Positions 7,810 to 15,620 of a stretch of DNA of 64,000 nt are shown here, one piece after another; position 1 is the first letter of the stretch; each line of letters begins with the position of its first letter. The notes beneath the pieces were generated by a model, which made no database searches, was not told the origin of the DNA, and worked only from the letters and a program-made list of their open reading frames with translations. The DNA comes from Treponema sp. OMZ 790 (GTDB lineage: Bacteria > Spirochaetota > Spirochaetia > Treponematales > Treponemataceae), in contig NZ_CP051201.1 of NCBI RefSeq assembly GCF_024181285.1, positions 2,480,001-2,544,000 of the forward strand, given 5' to 3'. The position numbers and the translations under genes were made by a program.

Positions 7810-7956
7810 TCAAGGAATTTCATTCCGCCTAAATAATGCAGGATTACCGCCCGCCTGCCCAATCGTGTCTCGGCTTATGTATGTGCCTGTACTTGGGGCG
7901 TAGTATCTGTACCTATTATACGCTAATTCGCTTTCGGCAGCAAGGTGTTGACATTG
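7810..7956 (-). pseudogene. Orphan Rhs core fragment
   Basis: The minus strand encodes [19 protein letters not shown] then [16 protein letters not shown] and stops at 7810. This is the conserved end of the Rhs core without start codon, beta-cage or toxin domain. The usual D in YYDPSTG is A here. It is the 3'-most relic of the Rhs tip array. Confidence 0.85.
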
Positions 7957-7986
7957 GTATAAAAAACACCTGCCAATGTTCTGGCT

Positions 7987-8020
7987 AAAAATAAGGGAGA
8001 CAAAAATCTCCCTTATTTTT
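7987..8020. terminator. Perfect bidirectional terminator hairpin
   Basis: AAAAATAAGGGAGA (7987-8000) and TCTCCCTTATTTTT (8007-8020) pair over 14 bases around the loop CAAAAA. Each strand ends the stem in a T-run. It lies 45 bases after the stop of the LRR gene at 8066 and should end transcription of that cassette. Confidence 0.85.
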
Positions 8021-8065
8021 ATTGTGCGGAATTATTAAGGACATAAATTATATGTTACCATCAGA

Positions 8066-8737
8066 CTACCTAATAATACTAACTTTTACTTTATTCTTGA
8101 TGATATCAATTAATTTATAATCAACAATTTTCTTACATCGTTCAATGTTTAATTCTTTTAACATTTTCAAATCTTTGATAGCTTGAATATTTTCTAAATT
8201 ATTATTTCTTACCAAAGATAGCTCAGTTATTGGAAGCGTTTCAATTCCATTCAAGGTTTGTATCTTCGAACTATAAATATGTAATATTTGCAGTTTTCGT
8301 AATTCTGAAATTTTTTTTAAATTCATATCAGTGAATTTAAAAAATACCATGCTTTTTAAAGAGTGAGCCTTATTGAAATTAGTTAATCCCTTCCAATATT
8401 CACTTCCTAAATGTTTAATCTGGGTAAATTTTGAAATATCTATTGCAAATTTTTGCTTCTGTTGAAAATAAATTTTTTCAACATTTTTTAATAAATAAAT
8501 TGATTCGAAATTAATAATATTTTCAACGCTGCCAATAAAAGAGAGTACTTTTAAAGTGTCCGATATCTTCGCAAACTCTTTAAAATCAATAATATTCTCA
8601 ATTCCAGAAATACCAATTAGATGTATTTGATTAATGCCTATCTGGGCGGCATATTCTATACCTCTGTTGAAATTGTCTGTATATATAGTTAAATACTTTC
8701 CATCTAAATTTTCTCTTATGGTTTTATCTAATGACAT
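8066..8737 (-). CDS. Leucine-rich-repeat protein, probable immunity protein of the GIY-YIG tip
   Basis: 223 residues made almost wholly of irregular leucine-rich repeats of about 20-22 residues (L..L.I...ki....I..L..L..L...). It lacks a signal peptide. The ATG lies inside the last codons of the toxin tip (the toxin stop TAG is at 8728-8730, the ATG at 8735-8737), so translation is coupled, as is typical for toxin-immunity pairs. Two other LRR proteins in the array (13791 and 17607) are similar in style and also follow toxin tips. Binding to the cognate toxin is inferred from this position. Confidence 0.8.
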   Translation of the reverse strand: MSLDKTIRENLDGKYLTIYTDNFNRGIEYAAQIGINQIHLIGISGIENIIDFKEFAKISDTLKVLSFIGSVENIINFESIYLLKNVEKIYFQQKQKFAIDISKFTQIKHLGSEYWKGLTNFNKAHSLKSMVFFKFTDMNLKKISELRKLQILHIYSSKIQTLNGIETLPITELSLVRNNNLENIQAIKDLKMLKELNIERCKKIVDYKLIDIIKNKVKVSIIR

Positions 8738-9264
8738 TTTATACCTTTTCCTTTCTGTTGGTTAAATTTTGTTTCAAAATCATCTGCTTTTTGAATAATA
8801 TCATTGTATAAAGTCTTATTATTTTTCCGGGCATCCGCAAGTAGCTTTTCTCCCGGAGAATTAATTGCATTTTTAAAATTAGGGTCAGTAACTGCATTCT
8901 TTCTTCTCATAAGTTAAGCTTCGACCATTAAGCCTGTTTGATTATTTCCATAATATACATATATTCCTTGTGTTACATTAGCCTTTCCACCTACTCTTTC
9001 TTTCATTGAAGCATACATCCTATCTTCTGGTCCTTTTCCTATATACCATGTTTTCCCATCGGTAAACATATAAGTTCCTGTTAGTCCTAACACATCTATC
9101 CAACTGTTAGAGTCGTGAACATAAGCATATGCATTTAGTCCGCCCGCCAGCCCAATCGTGTCTCGGCTTATGTATGTGCCTGTACTTGGGTCGTAGTATC
9201 TGTACCTATTATACCCTGCCGATGTTCCGCAAAAGGCGGAAGAAAGGAAAATAAATAATCGCAA
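8728..9264 (-). pseudogene. Orphan Rhs tip with GIY-YIG-like nuclease toxin, interrupted by an in-frame stop
   Basis: The first part reads MRLFIFLSS.. then the Rhs core end [40 protein letters not shown]. The toxin part starts TGTYMFTDGKTWYIGKG, with GIY-like (64-66) and YIG (74-76) elements, Arg82, and Glu115 in GLMVEA. TAA at 8914-8916 stops the frame directly after MVEA. The same frame then runs on for 60 codons (LMRRKNAV...NSPGEKLLADARKN...) to a tail ending GKGIKCH. The codons after the stop continue a plausible helix, so this looks like one toxin gene with a nonsense mutation. A truncated product would still carry the GIY, YIG, Arg and Glu residues. Confidence 0.8.
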
Positions 9265-9678
9265 CTAAGGCAAATATTCTTTATTTCCAATTACTTTCAT
9301 TCTGATTTTTGAAAAAATATCATCAATTTGATATTGATTTATATTATATTGTTCAAAAATATTTCTTATCCCTTTTTCCATATAATGGAGAAAGATGTTG
9401 TAAATATCTGTGTCTTTTTGAATTTCCTTATAAGGCATATAGATTACATACTCTACAACCTTATACCGTTTAGATATAGTTGGATTTGTTACAAAAAAAT
9501 CATTGCTTTCTCTTGCCGAATACAAAAAAACCAAAGTGTAGTCTTTATGCACTTTGTTGTATTCATCTGATAAGTTGATTTCTTTCTCCAAATCATTCCA
9601 AATCAATTTTACAACTTTGTGAGAAATCTTAAAAGATATACCCACATCTGAAAATATTGCACCAATTCTAAATTTCAT
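9265..9678 (-). CDS. Putative immunity protein of the GIY-YIG tip at 9680
   Basis: 138 residues from the ATG at 9678 (MKFRIGAIFSDVG...), chosen because the ribosome site AAAAAGGA lies in the toxin's last codons and the ATG comes one base after the toxin stop. An upstream in-frame start would run back into the toxin gene. The protein is soluble, mixed alpha/beta, and not assigned to a family. Its tight coupling to the toxin gene is the evidence for an immunity role. Confidence 0.75.
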   Translation of the reverse strand: MKFRIGAIFSDVGISFKISHKVVKLIWNDLEKEINLSDEYNKVHKDYTLVFLYSARESNDFFVTNPTISKRYKVVEYVIYMPYKEIQKDTDIYNIFLHYMEKGIRNIFEQYNINQYQIDDIFSKIRMKVIGNKEYLP

Positions 9679-9679
9679 A

Positions 9680-10186
9680 TTATCCACATCCTTTTTTAGG
9701 TTTAAAACTTTTTTTATTACCGTCAAGTATCTCACTTGTTTTATCATAATGAGCTTGTAATCGGGCAGTCTCTGCTGTTTTTGCTTCTGCTGTTGTTTTA
9801 AATCCTTTTTCTACGACTTCCCCTCTGATAACACTATTAGGGTGTAGTTCTTGTAATTTTCTCAATTGTTGATGTAGTCTTGTTGGTTGTCCTGATGATT
9901 TTGTAACACGCCCTAAATCAGCTTTCCCTATTTTATATAGTTTATCATCTATATGAATTTCATAAACTCCAAAATTACCTACGGCGTTATTTGAATTTAG
10001 ATTTATAGGACTTAATCCCATTATATCCACCCAACTGTTCGAGTCGTGAACATAAGCATATACATTTAACCCGCCCGCTAACCCTATCGGGTCGTGGCTT
10101 ATGTATGTGCCTGTACTTGGGTCGTAGTATCTGTACCTATTATACGCTAATTCGGTGTCGGTAACAAGGTATCGGCTTGATAGCAA
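9680..10186 (-). CDS. Orphan Rhs tip with intact GIY-YIG-like nuclease toxin
   Basis: 168 residues. Residues 12-57 are the Rhs core end ([20 protein letters not shown]..., [14 protein letters not shown]). The toxin part from about 70 shows FGVYEI (GIY position, 73-75), LYKIGKA (YIG position, 84-87), Arg93/Arg103, and Glu139 in [13 protein letters not shown], the usual order of GIY-YIG catalytic residues. The tail FKPKKGCG holds the only Cys. GIY-YIG toxins cut DNA or RNA. Upstream, at 10187-10222, a scrap reading NGCLGTPL shows that more Rhs core was deleted. Without delivery sequences the tip is silent or cytoplasmic unless recombined onto a full Rhs gene. Confidence 0.8.
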   Translation of the reverse strand: MLSSRYLVTDTELAYNRYRYYDPSTGTYISHDPIGLAGGLNVYAYVHDSNSWVDIMGLSPINLNSNNAVGNFGVYEIHIDDKLYKIGKADLGRVTKSSGQPTRLHQQLRKLQELHPNSVIRGEVVEKGFKTTAEAKTAETARLQAHYDKTSEILDGNKKSFKPKKGCG

Positions 10187-10262
10187 AAACGTGTAAAGGT
10201 GTACCTAAGCAGCCGTTTGTTTCAAATAGTTTTTGAAATTACGATTTATTATTAAAATATTT

Positions 10263-10877
10263 TTATAAACATTCTGATATACTGCTCAATTTTTTTATAA
10301 TCTTATTTTCTACTTGCACTTCTGTATAAATACCCATTAACTGATAATCGCCGTTCAACAATTCTTCTCGCGTGATAGGTGTTTCGCTATTGTCTTTTGC
10401 TTTCCAAACTCTTAAATTATCTATTGAGCCTAAAACCAATTCTATATTATCATAATTAGAGCACGTTACCTTGTCATAATGTGGAGTTATATAAATAGAT
10501 TTCCACCGTTTTTTTAATACAGGTGTCCATACTGTATAAAAGGGTTTCATTAATATACCTGAGTTGATTATAATATCTATTGGTGTGTTTAAGTTTCCCG
10601 TTTTATTAAATACCTCAATTAAAGTTTTTCCCGCAACTTCATTAATAGCCCGTGCAAAAGCAAATTGCTTGTTCCAATCCTCTTTTTTTAGTTTTGCTTT
10701 GGGATTTTCTGTCAAAAACAGAGGTATTGCTACTACCTCTCCATCTGTGCTGTAACGCTTTTGTGTTTTATAAGTTCTCATATTCTTCTTTATATCTTTT
10801 TCCATTTTCATCTGTTTTATTTTCATCAAAAAATTATTTTTATTATCTTGTTTGTTCAATATCTTTTGCTTGAACAT
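10263..10877 (-). CDS. Hypothetical protein in the tip array, possible immunity protein
   Basis: Up to 204 residues. The first 32 are very Lys-rich and poorly folded-looking; AAAGAAGA before the internal ATG for MRTYKTQKRY (about 10781) may mark the real start. The rest is soluble alpha/beta sequence (TLIEVFNKTGNLNTPIDIII...). No family recognised. It lies between Rhs scraps, so its toxin has probably been lost. Confidence 0.6.
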   Translation of the reverse strand: MFKQKILNKQDNKNNFLMKIKQMKMEKDIKKNMRTYKTQKRYSTDGEVVAIPLFLTENPKAKLKKEDWNKQFAFARAINEVAGKTLIEVFNKTGNLNTPIDIIINSGILMKPFYTVWTPVLKKRWKSIYITPHYDKVTCSNYDNIELVLGSIDNLRVWKAKDNSETPITREELLNGDYQLMGIYTEVQVENKIIKKLSSISECL

Positions 10878-10966
10878 AAGCCAGCTGTTTATAATGTATA
10901 TGCATATAATTTGTTACAATCAACTCCAAAAACCGGAGCATTATCTTTGAGATAGAGCACGCTATT

Positions 10967-11308
10967 TTATAAAACCCTTAAATCATTAATTTCGACTTTT
11001 GCTGTTTCGTTGGTAATATAACAGGATACTGATAATGTCAAATCACTTCTGCCTTCTTCTTTTGTCCATAAAGGGATATAAACATCAAGTCTATTTTCAT
11101 CTTTTACATCATAAATTTCGGCCTTTGTAAATGCTTCATCCGGTAATGGAACTATAATACAACCATATTTTGTAATTATTCTTCTCAAATCATCTATATC
11201 AACTCTGCCGTTTTGACTATTAAGTTTAACGGCTTCGTAATTATTCACAGAAATATTGTATACTATTTCCTTTATTATTGATTCAAAATATGTAAGTTGT
11301 AATTTCAT
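10967..11308 (-). CDS. Small hypothetical protein, orphan immunity candidate
   Basis: 113 residues, soluble alpha/beta (MKLQLTYFESIIKEIVYNIS...; C-terminal strand-rich SVSCYITNETAKVEINDLRV). The ATG overlaps the TGA of the in-frame Rhs core scrap upstream (ATATGA), and AAGGA within that scrap is the ribosome site. The toxin normally found between core and immunity gene is gone, leaving only this gene. No family assigned with confidence. Confidence 0.65.
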   Translation of the reverse strand: MKLQLTYFESIIKEIVYNISVNNYEAVKLNSQNGRVDIDDLRRIITKYGCIIVPLPDEAFTKAEIYDVKDENRLDVYIPLWTKEEGRSDLTLSVSCYITNETAKVEINDLRVL

Positions 11309-11430
11309 ATTAACAGTCCTTTTAATTCAGCGTCTTCAATCTGCCCTGCTTTTCTAAACGGTATGAATGTCCGCTCTCCTTTTAGTTTTTTTAAGTCTGC
11401 CGTTAGCGCTCCATTCGTAACTTATGATAT
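11305..11430 (-). pseudogene. Orphan Rhs core fragment without toxin
   Basis: The minus strand reads ALTADLKKLKGERTFIPFRK then AGQIEDAELKGLLI and stops at TGA (11305-11307), overlapping the next ATG. The same core segment occurs at 12830-12920, where it continues into YYNRYRWYN. Here it breaks off just before that point. Confidence 0.85.
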
Positions 11431-11434
11431 ATAT

Positions 11435-11779
11435 CTAATCCAATTCTGCTTTTGAGAAAAGACTTTGTATTAAAACATCATTTTCGCAAGTTTCTTTAAA
11501 TGAGAGTATAAATGTTTTTAAAGCTGATTCATTTGATGAGTAAGCACAAAACATATCCGCTTCGGGGTCGAACCCAACAACATCTATTAATTCAGGTTTT
11601 CGTTCCTTTAAAAATACTTTTGCTAAGGAAACCCAATCATAACCGTTTCCCTCAAAACCTTCGTCTTCACGAGTTTCAAATAATTCAGCTTTGTAGTCTC
11701 CTACATATAAGCAAACGGAAAAGCTGTTTTCTTGTTCTCTCCATAAAAAAGGGGCGATTTTTTCTTTTAAATCTGTCAT
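11435..11779 (-). CDS. Immunity protein 51 (Imm51) family protein
   Basis: 114 residues. The central FEGNGYDWVSLAKVFLKERK followed by FDPEADMFCAYSSNE and ALKTFILSF.E.C matches the Imm51 pattern (GNGYDW..LA..fl.e..pel...i.fdpEa.mFcays.d...L..f...l). Imm51 proteins are cytoplasmic immunity proteins of polymorphic toxin systems. No good ribosome site is visible. It is the last of three small genes behind the Rhs remnant at 12700-12985, so its toxin may be a different one, lost earlier. Confidence 0.8.
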   Translation of the reverse strand: MTDLKEKIAPFLWREQENSFSVCLYVGDYKAELFETREDEGFEGNGYDWVSLAKVFLKERKPELIDVVGFDPEADMFCAYSSNESALKTFILSFKETCENDVLIQSLFSKAELD

Positions 11780-11789
11780 AAACTTATAA

Positions 11790-12170
11790 TTATTCGGATT
11801 TAGCCCAACTTCTTATCGCAAACAATTCTTCAAAAAGAGTATCTGCATTTTCTTTGATACCGTTACGATATTTAGCAGGAATTTTTTTATGATTTCTTTC
11901 CCACCAAGCATCAAATGTTTCTTTTAATTTTTTACGATTGAGAAGATAAATACTGGAAGCTGCCGTAATTGGATATTTTTTACAAATTGTTATCAACATG
12001 TCAAGATTGACAAGTAAAATTTGACAACCATCATCTTGCTCTACAATCATTAAGCTTTCTTGTGCTTTTTTTACATTTTCCAAAGCATAATAAAAATAAT
12101 CTAACGGAAAAAGGTCTGCTTTTGTATTGTCTTGCGGGGCTATGCCCTTTACTTTGTGTTTAGTACTCAT
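11790..12170 (-). CDS. Hypothetical helical protein in the tip array
   Basis: 126 residues, largely helical (FPLDYFYYALENVKKAQESL; KKLKETFDAWWERNHKKIP). No family recognised. It lies 10 bases upstream of the Imm51 gene and 67 bases downstream of the 116-residue gene, so the three are probably one transcript. No clear ribosome site. Immunity function is inferred from position only. Confidence 0.65.
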   Translation of the reverse strand: MSTKHKVKGIAPQDNTKADLFPLDYFYYALENVKKAQESLMIVEQDDGCQILLVNLDMLITICKKYPITAASSIYLLNRKKLKETFDAWWERNHKKIPAKYRNGIKENADTLFEELFAIRSWAKSE

Positions 12171-12237
12171 ATATTTATTTTTTACTGCCTCCTGTTTGCG
12201 TGCTTGGTTATGTTTACGTCTTTAGCAATTATCTGCA

Positions 12238-12588
12238 TTAATCCCTTTCTAATTTAACATTTACTTTAGAGTATTTTTTTTCTAAAATTTTTAGAAACTC
12301 ATCTAACAGGCATAAGACGTCTTTGTCTGTTATTGTTTTGTATTTAGATAATATGTAGTCATAGATACTTTTATTACCTTCATAATATAATAGTAATTCC
12401 GTATGTTCCATAATATCATCAAGCCATTTCGGTTGTTTTATAGCACAATTAATCATTATAATAAGAGCCAATTCTGAGGAGTGCCCAAATACTTTTTTAT
12501 CTGCATACTCAAAAACAGCCTCTAAATCTGAATAATCTAATTGTTCACAATAATCTATAATTTTTTGATATTCTTCTTCTATTTTCAT
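12238..12588 (-). CDS. Small helical protein, probable immunity partner of a deleted toxin
   Basis: 116 residues, acidic and all-helical (MKIEEEYQKIIDYCEQLDYS...; C-terminal DEFLKILEKKYSKVNVKLERD). The ATG is two bases after the stop of the toxin remnant that ends THVPMN (12591), the spacing seen in the other toxin-immunity pairs of this array. No family recognised. Confidence 0.65.
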   Translation of the reverse strand: MKIEEEYQKIIDYCEQLDYSDLEAVFEYADKKVFGHSSELALIIMINCAIKQPKWLDDIMEHTELLLYYEGNKSIYDYILSKYKTITDKDVLCLLDEFLKILEKKYSKVNVKLERD

Positions 12589-12590
12589 TT

Positions 12591-12690
12591 TTAATTCATT
12601 GGTACATGTGTTTCTTCTTTATTGCTACTTATTTCTCTCAAATCCTCTATTTTCAAGCTCCTTATGTATTTTATCTCTTGTCATTCCCTC
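12591..12690 (-). pseudogene. Toxin domain remnant with deleted middle
   Basis: From the ATG at 12684 the minus strand reads MTRDKIHKELENRGFERNK and stops at 12625-12627. In the next frame a short stretch reads SSNKEETHVPMN and stops at 12591-12593. The first part resembles the beginning, and the second the end, of a toxin domain found at the C-termini of polymorphic toxins (m...i...L...GF ... TH.PLN). The bulk between them is missing. The assignment is by memory of the pattern and is tentative. Confidence 0.5.
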
Positions 12691-12699
12691 AAATTGCAG

Positions 12700-12985
12700 T
12701 TAGTCTTTTATTTCCTCTTGACAGGTTGCAGCTAACCCGAACACATCAATCCGAGTATTCGGGTCTTGGCTTAGGTATGTGCCTGTCTCCGAATTATACC
12801 ACCTGTACCGGTTATAGTAAAGCCCCTCTAATTCAGCGTCTTCTATCTGCCCGGCTTATCTAAACGGTATGAATGTCCGCTCTCCTTTTAGTTTTTTTAA
12901 GTCTGCCGTATATGTGTAATCGGCACTGCATACAAGCTCGCCGTTATCGTCTATTGCCTGTAAAGGTTTGCCTATATGATCGGAG
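12700..12985 (-). pseudogene. Orphan Rhs core fragment with in-frame stop
   Basis: The minus strand reads GKPLQAIDDNGELVCSADYT, YTADLKKLKGERTFIPFR, then TAA (12856-12858), then AGQIEDAELEGLYYNRYRWY and TGTYLSQDPNTRIDVFGLA, ending at TAA 12700-12702. The stop replaces the residue usually before AGQ. The copy at 11305-11430 has Lys there. The core variant (DPNTRIDVFGL) is the same as at 13680. Confidence 0.85.
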
Positions 12986-12997
12986 ATAATGCATATT

Positions 12998-13405
12998 TTA
13001 AATGATTTTTCTTATTTTTAAAATCCTTATTGCTTCCTCAGATATTTCAGGTTCATTATCCATTGTCATTTTTTCTAACAAATCAATAGGAAGTTTTTTA
13101 TTTCTCACAACAGCCATTCTAACCGAATAATCCGTATCTTTCATTAAGATTTCAAATGTATCTCTGTCATTTTTATTTTTCATTGCAATAGTGAATCGCA
13201 CATCTGTATCTTTATCTTTACTAAGTAATTTTAATATTTCAACAGGAATGTGTTTGTTATGAATAAGCCATGATTTTCTTTCAGGATAGTTATGTATTAT
13301 TTCAGATATCAGTTCAGGAGACAATTCTTCGGTTTTTGTTTTATTATTATCTTCCATAAAAGAACTGTCAGCCAATTTAATATAATCTTTTATATTATCA
13401 ATCAT
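12998..13405 (-). CDS. HEAT/leucine-rich-variant repeat protein, probable immunity protein
   Basis: 135 residues from the ATG at 13405 (MIDNIKDYIKLADSS...). This start lies four bases after the toxin stop at 13410; the frame stays open upstream but overlaps the toxin gene. Repeats of the form IPVEILKLLSKDKDTDVRF and LPIDLLEKMTMDNEPEISEE are short helical repeats of the HEAT/LRV type, often written P...L..La.D.d..VR..va.N. Such solenoids are common immunity scaffolds. Cytoplasmic. Confidence 0.75.
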   Translation of the reverse strand: MIDNIKDYIKLADSSFMEDNNKTKTEELSPELISEIIHNYPERKSWLIHNKHIPVEILKLLSKDKDTDVRFTIAMKNKNDRDTFEILMKDTDYSVRMAVVRNKKLPIDLLEKMTMDNEPEISEEAIRILKIRKII

Positions 13406-13409
13406 ATCA

Positions 13410-13763
13410 TTATCCCCCACATACTTTTTTCCCTTTAGTTCCCTTATGTTTTTTGTTAGGATCAATGAAGTCTCCATATTCGTCAGCATCTCTATACCAT
13501 TCTAATACCCCCCCTTTGCCTTCTTTAAATACTTTAAATGCTGATCCGCCATGTTTCGCTGTATCTATAGACCACCATAATCCTGTTGACTTATGTTGAT
13601 AATAAGTATGTTGCCCTATTGTGCGTTTTTTACTTGTACCTTCAGTAGTCAGCTTCCAAAGCCCTCTCAACCCGAACACATCAATCCGAGTATTCGGGTC
13701 TTGGCTTAGGTATGTGCCTGTATTCGGGTCATAATACCTAAATCTATTATATGCTAATTCGGT
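13410..13763 (-). CDS. Orphan Rhs tip with RNase-type toxin domain, no ATG
   Basis: The open frame starts after a TAA at 13764-13766 and reads ELAYNRFRYYDPNTGTYLSQ, DPNTRIDVFGL, then the toxin. The toxin contains TIGQHTYYQHKSTGLWWSID, then HGGSAFKVFKEGKGG and EWYRDADEYGDFI..NKKHKG. The pattern WWS.D...HGGSA.KVF....L.W..DADE.G.FI..KHKG recurs at the C-termini of CdiA/Rhs toxins, and I think it is a nuclease of the barnase/EndoU/colicin/RelE fold type; that part is from memory. The tail is GKKVCGG. No ATG exists in the frame (first start-like codon is a GTG at 13679), and a G7 tract lies at 13508-13514. Probably a silent cassette. Confidence 0.7.
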   Translation of the reverse strand, partial: TELAYNRFRYYDPNTGTYLSQDPNTRIDVFGLRGLWKLTTEGTSKKRTIGQHTYYQHKSTGLWWSIDTAKHGGSAFKVFKEGKGGVLEWYRDADEYGDFIDPNKKHKGTKGKKVCGG

Positions 13764-13790
13764 TTATACATCAAGATATTGACATTTTTA

Positions 13791-14732
13791 CTATTTAACT
13801 AATGCGGGTTGTTTGTAAATCCAGTTATTCCGTTGGCAAAATTCAAAAAATTTTAAGTTTTCTTTGGGGTCTTTGAAAGTTATATAAGCTATTTTTAAAT
13901 TCGGTAATTCACTTAATCTGCTAAAATCTTCTGCTTTGAGTAACTCTAAATTTGTAAGCATTAATGCTCGAAGTTTTTTCATTCGAAAAACAGCTTCTAT
14001 ATTTTCAAGTTTTGATAACCCTACACATTCAAAATCATATATATATTCTTCATTTTTGAAAAATGGAATTACAGAAATATGATTCATATATCTTAAATGA
14101 ACTGAATTTAATCGCTCTAATTGACTTATAGAAGAAATGTTAACTTCTTTACATTTTTCTAAAAAAATAGATTCAATACTTGGGATTTTTTTTAAAATCA
14201 GCTCACTTGCTAGTATTTTTCTACCTACAAACAATTTTTTTATAGGTAAATCTACAATTTTTGATAAATCTATATCAAAAGCATCTAAACATTGTAATTT
14301 ATCAAAGGTGTTAATAATGGAATATTGTTTTGTAGTAAATCCTGTATATAAACCTAATGTCGTTAGATTTTTAAACTTAGCCAATGGTTCTAACGAAATC
14401 CCCTTTTTTACATTATCATAAATCCTAAACTCTTCTAAATCATCTATATACGACAAATCAGATAAGTCTTCTATAAGACCATTGAAAACAATTATTCTAA
14501 GTTTTTTTAAATTCGTTAATAATTGTAATTGCTTAAAATTTTGTTGATTTATTTCTGTTTTTTTATTTAATGATAAAATTACTTCTTTGTTATAATTTTT
14601 TAGAACATCATTTATTGTTATTAGTAATTTATTATTACTCAAATTATTTCCAATATATAAACGCTTTGCATTTATAATTTGATTTTCTAAGTCTGCTAAC
14701 TCTGTTAATTTGTTAATTTCTAATCTGTCCAT
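13791..14732 (-). CDS. Leucine-rich-repeat protein, probable immunity protein
   Basis: 313 residues of irregular leucine-rich repeats (LQLLTNLKKLRIIVFNGLIE, DLSDLSYIDDLEEFRIYDN, LEPLAKFKNLTTLGLY). It follows the tip at 14747-15454 by 14 bases, the place of its immunity gene. It is in the same class as the LRR proteins at 8066 and 17607. No signal peptide, so cytoplasmic. Confidence 0.8.
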   Translation of the reverse strand: MDRLEINKLTELADLENQIINAKRLYIGNNLSNNKLLITINDVLKNYNKEVILSLNKKTEINQQNFKQLQLLTNLKKLRIIVFNGLIEDLSDLSYIDDLEEFRIYDNVKKGISLEPLAKFKNLTTLGLYTGFTTKQYSIINTFDKLQCLDAFDIDLSKIVDLPIKKLFVGRKILASELILKKIPSIESIFLEKCKEVNISSISQLERLNSVHLRYMNHISVIPFFKNEEYIYDFECVGLSKLENIEAVFRMKKLRALMLTNLELLKAEDFSRLSELPNLKIAYITFKDPKENLKFFEFCQRNNWIYKQPALVK

Positions 14733-14746
14733 TTTTTATTATGCAT

Positions 14747-15454
14747 TTATTTTATACAACCTGCACCAGCTCCATTTTTATCATAGTGATTATTTATCTT
14801 ATCATCAATTACATTTATATAGTCATCTCCATATTTCTCCTTTAACCACTTTTCACCATATTCTCTTCTTTTAGCTTTATCCTTTTTATCCATATTTACT
14901 GGACGTTTTTTATTTGTTACAGGATTTACTTCATCTATGAATTTACTTTCTTTTAATCTTTCATAAGTAATTTGTTCTACTCCTTGCGCCGTATCTGTAT
15001 CAGGTATATCTGTAAATATATCTGTAGCCGAATTTACTTTGTCACTTTTATATCTTGTCTTTGCATTTTGTTTAGCTTTTCCCACATAAATTTCATTATT
15101 TCTTAAATAGACAGTTGCCAGCCCAAATATATCAACTTATATATTACTATCAAACACATACCCATAAATCGTTGGATTACCGCCCGCCAGTCCTATCGGG
15201 TCTTGGCTTATGTAACTGCCTGTACTTGGGTCGTAATATCTGTACCTATTGTAACATAAATCCGTCTCATTGTCAAAGTATTGCCCTTGATAGCGGAAAT
15301 TACAAAAACCCTTTTCGCCTTTTTCTTTACGGACTCTACCGTAAATGTCAGGGAAATCAATTTTTGGACACGGGCACTGCTTTACCGGCCGTTTTTGCAA
15401 GCTCATCTCGCGTAGTGCCGTAACATGCCACCAGTTACGGGCATAACACATCAC
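14747..15454 (-). pseudogene. Orphan Rhs tip with GIY-YIG-like toxin, in-frame stop at the core/toxin border
   Basis: The first part (15454-15140) reads [58 protein letters not shown] and YGYVFDSNI, then TAA at 15137-15139. The same frame goes on with VDIFGLATVYLRNNEIYVGK, then AKQNAKTRY. Sister tips have DSN.WVDIFGL, so the stop stands where Trp should be. The toxin shows VYL (GIY), IYVGKA (YIG), a following Arg, and a Glu in GVEQITYERLKE; NPVTNKKRP follows as in GIY-YIG families. The tail is GAGAGCIK. An internal ATG at 15085 could start a toxin without the GIY element. Confidence 0.75.
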
Positions 15455-15575
15455 CTGTTACGGACGTAACAAGCAACGTAAATAAACCGCTTAAAACTTG
15501 ATTTCCGTGCCGTAAATGTCAAGTTCTCTTGCCCAAATGTAATAAAACAGCTAAAATGTTACCGTTTTTGTATTT
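15455..15575 (-). pseudogene. Rhs recombination scar
   Basis: On the minus strand part of this stretch reads YIWARELDIYG then TEIKF and stop. WARELDIYG is the same core segment that sits further along in the neighbouring tips (LIWERELDIYGRIRKEKGEK). The segment therefore occurs twice in a row here, once cut off and once fused to foreign sequence (KIDFPDIYG). It marks a past join. Confidence 0.65.
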
Positions 15576-15620
15576 TTCAAAGAACTATTTTTTAACAACA
15601 CATCTGGAATGTTATCGCTT

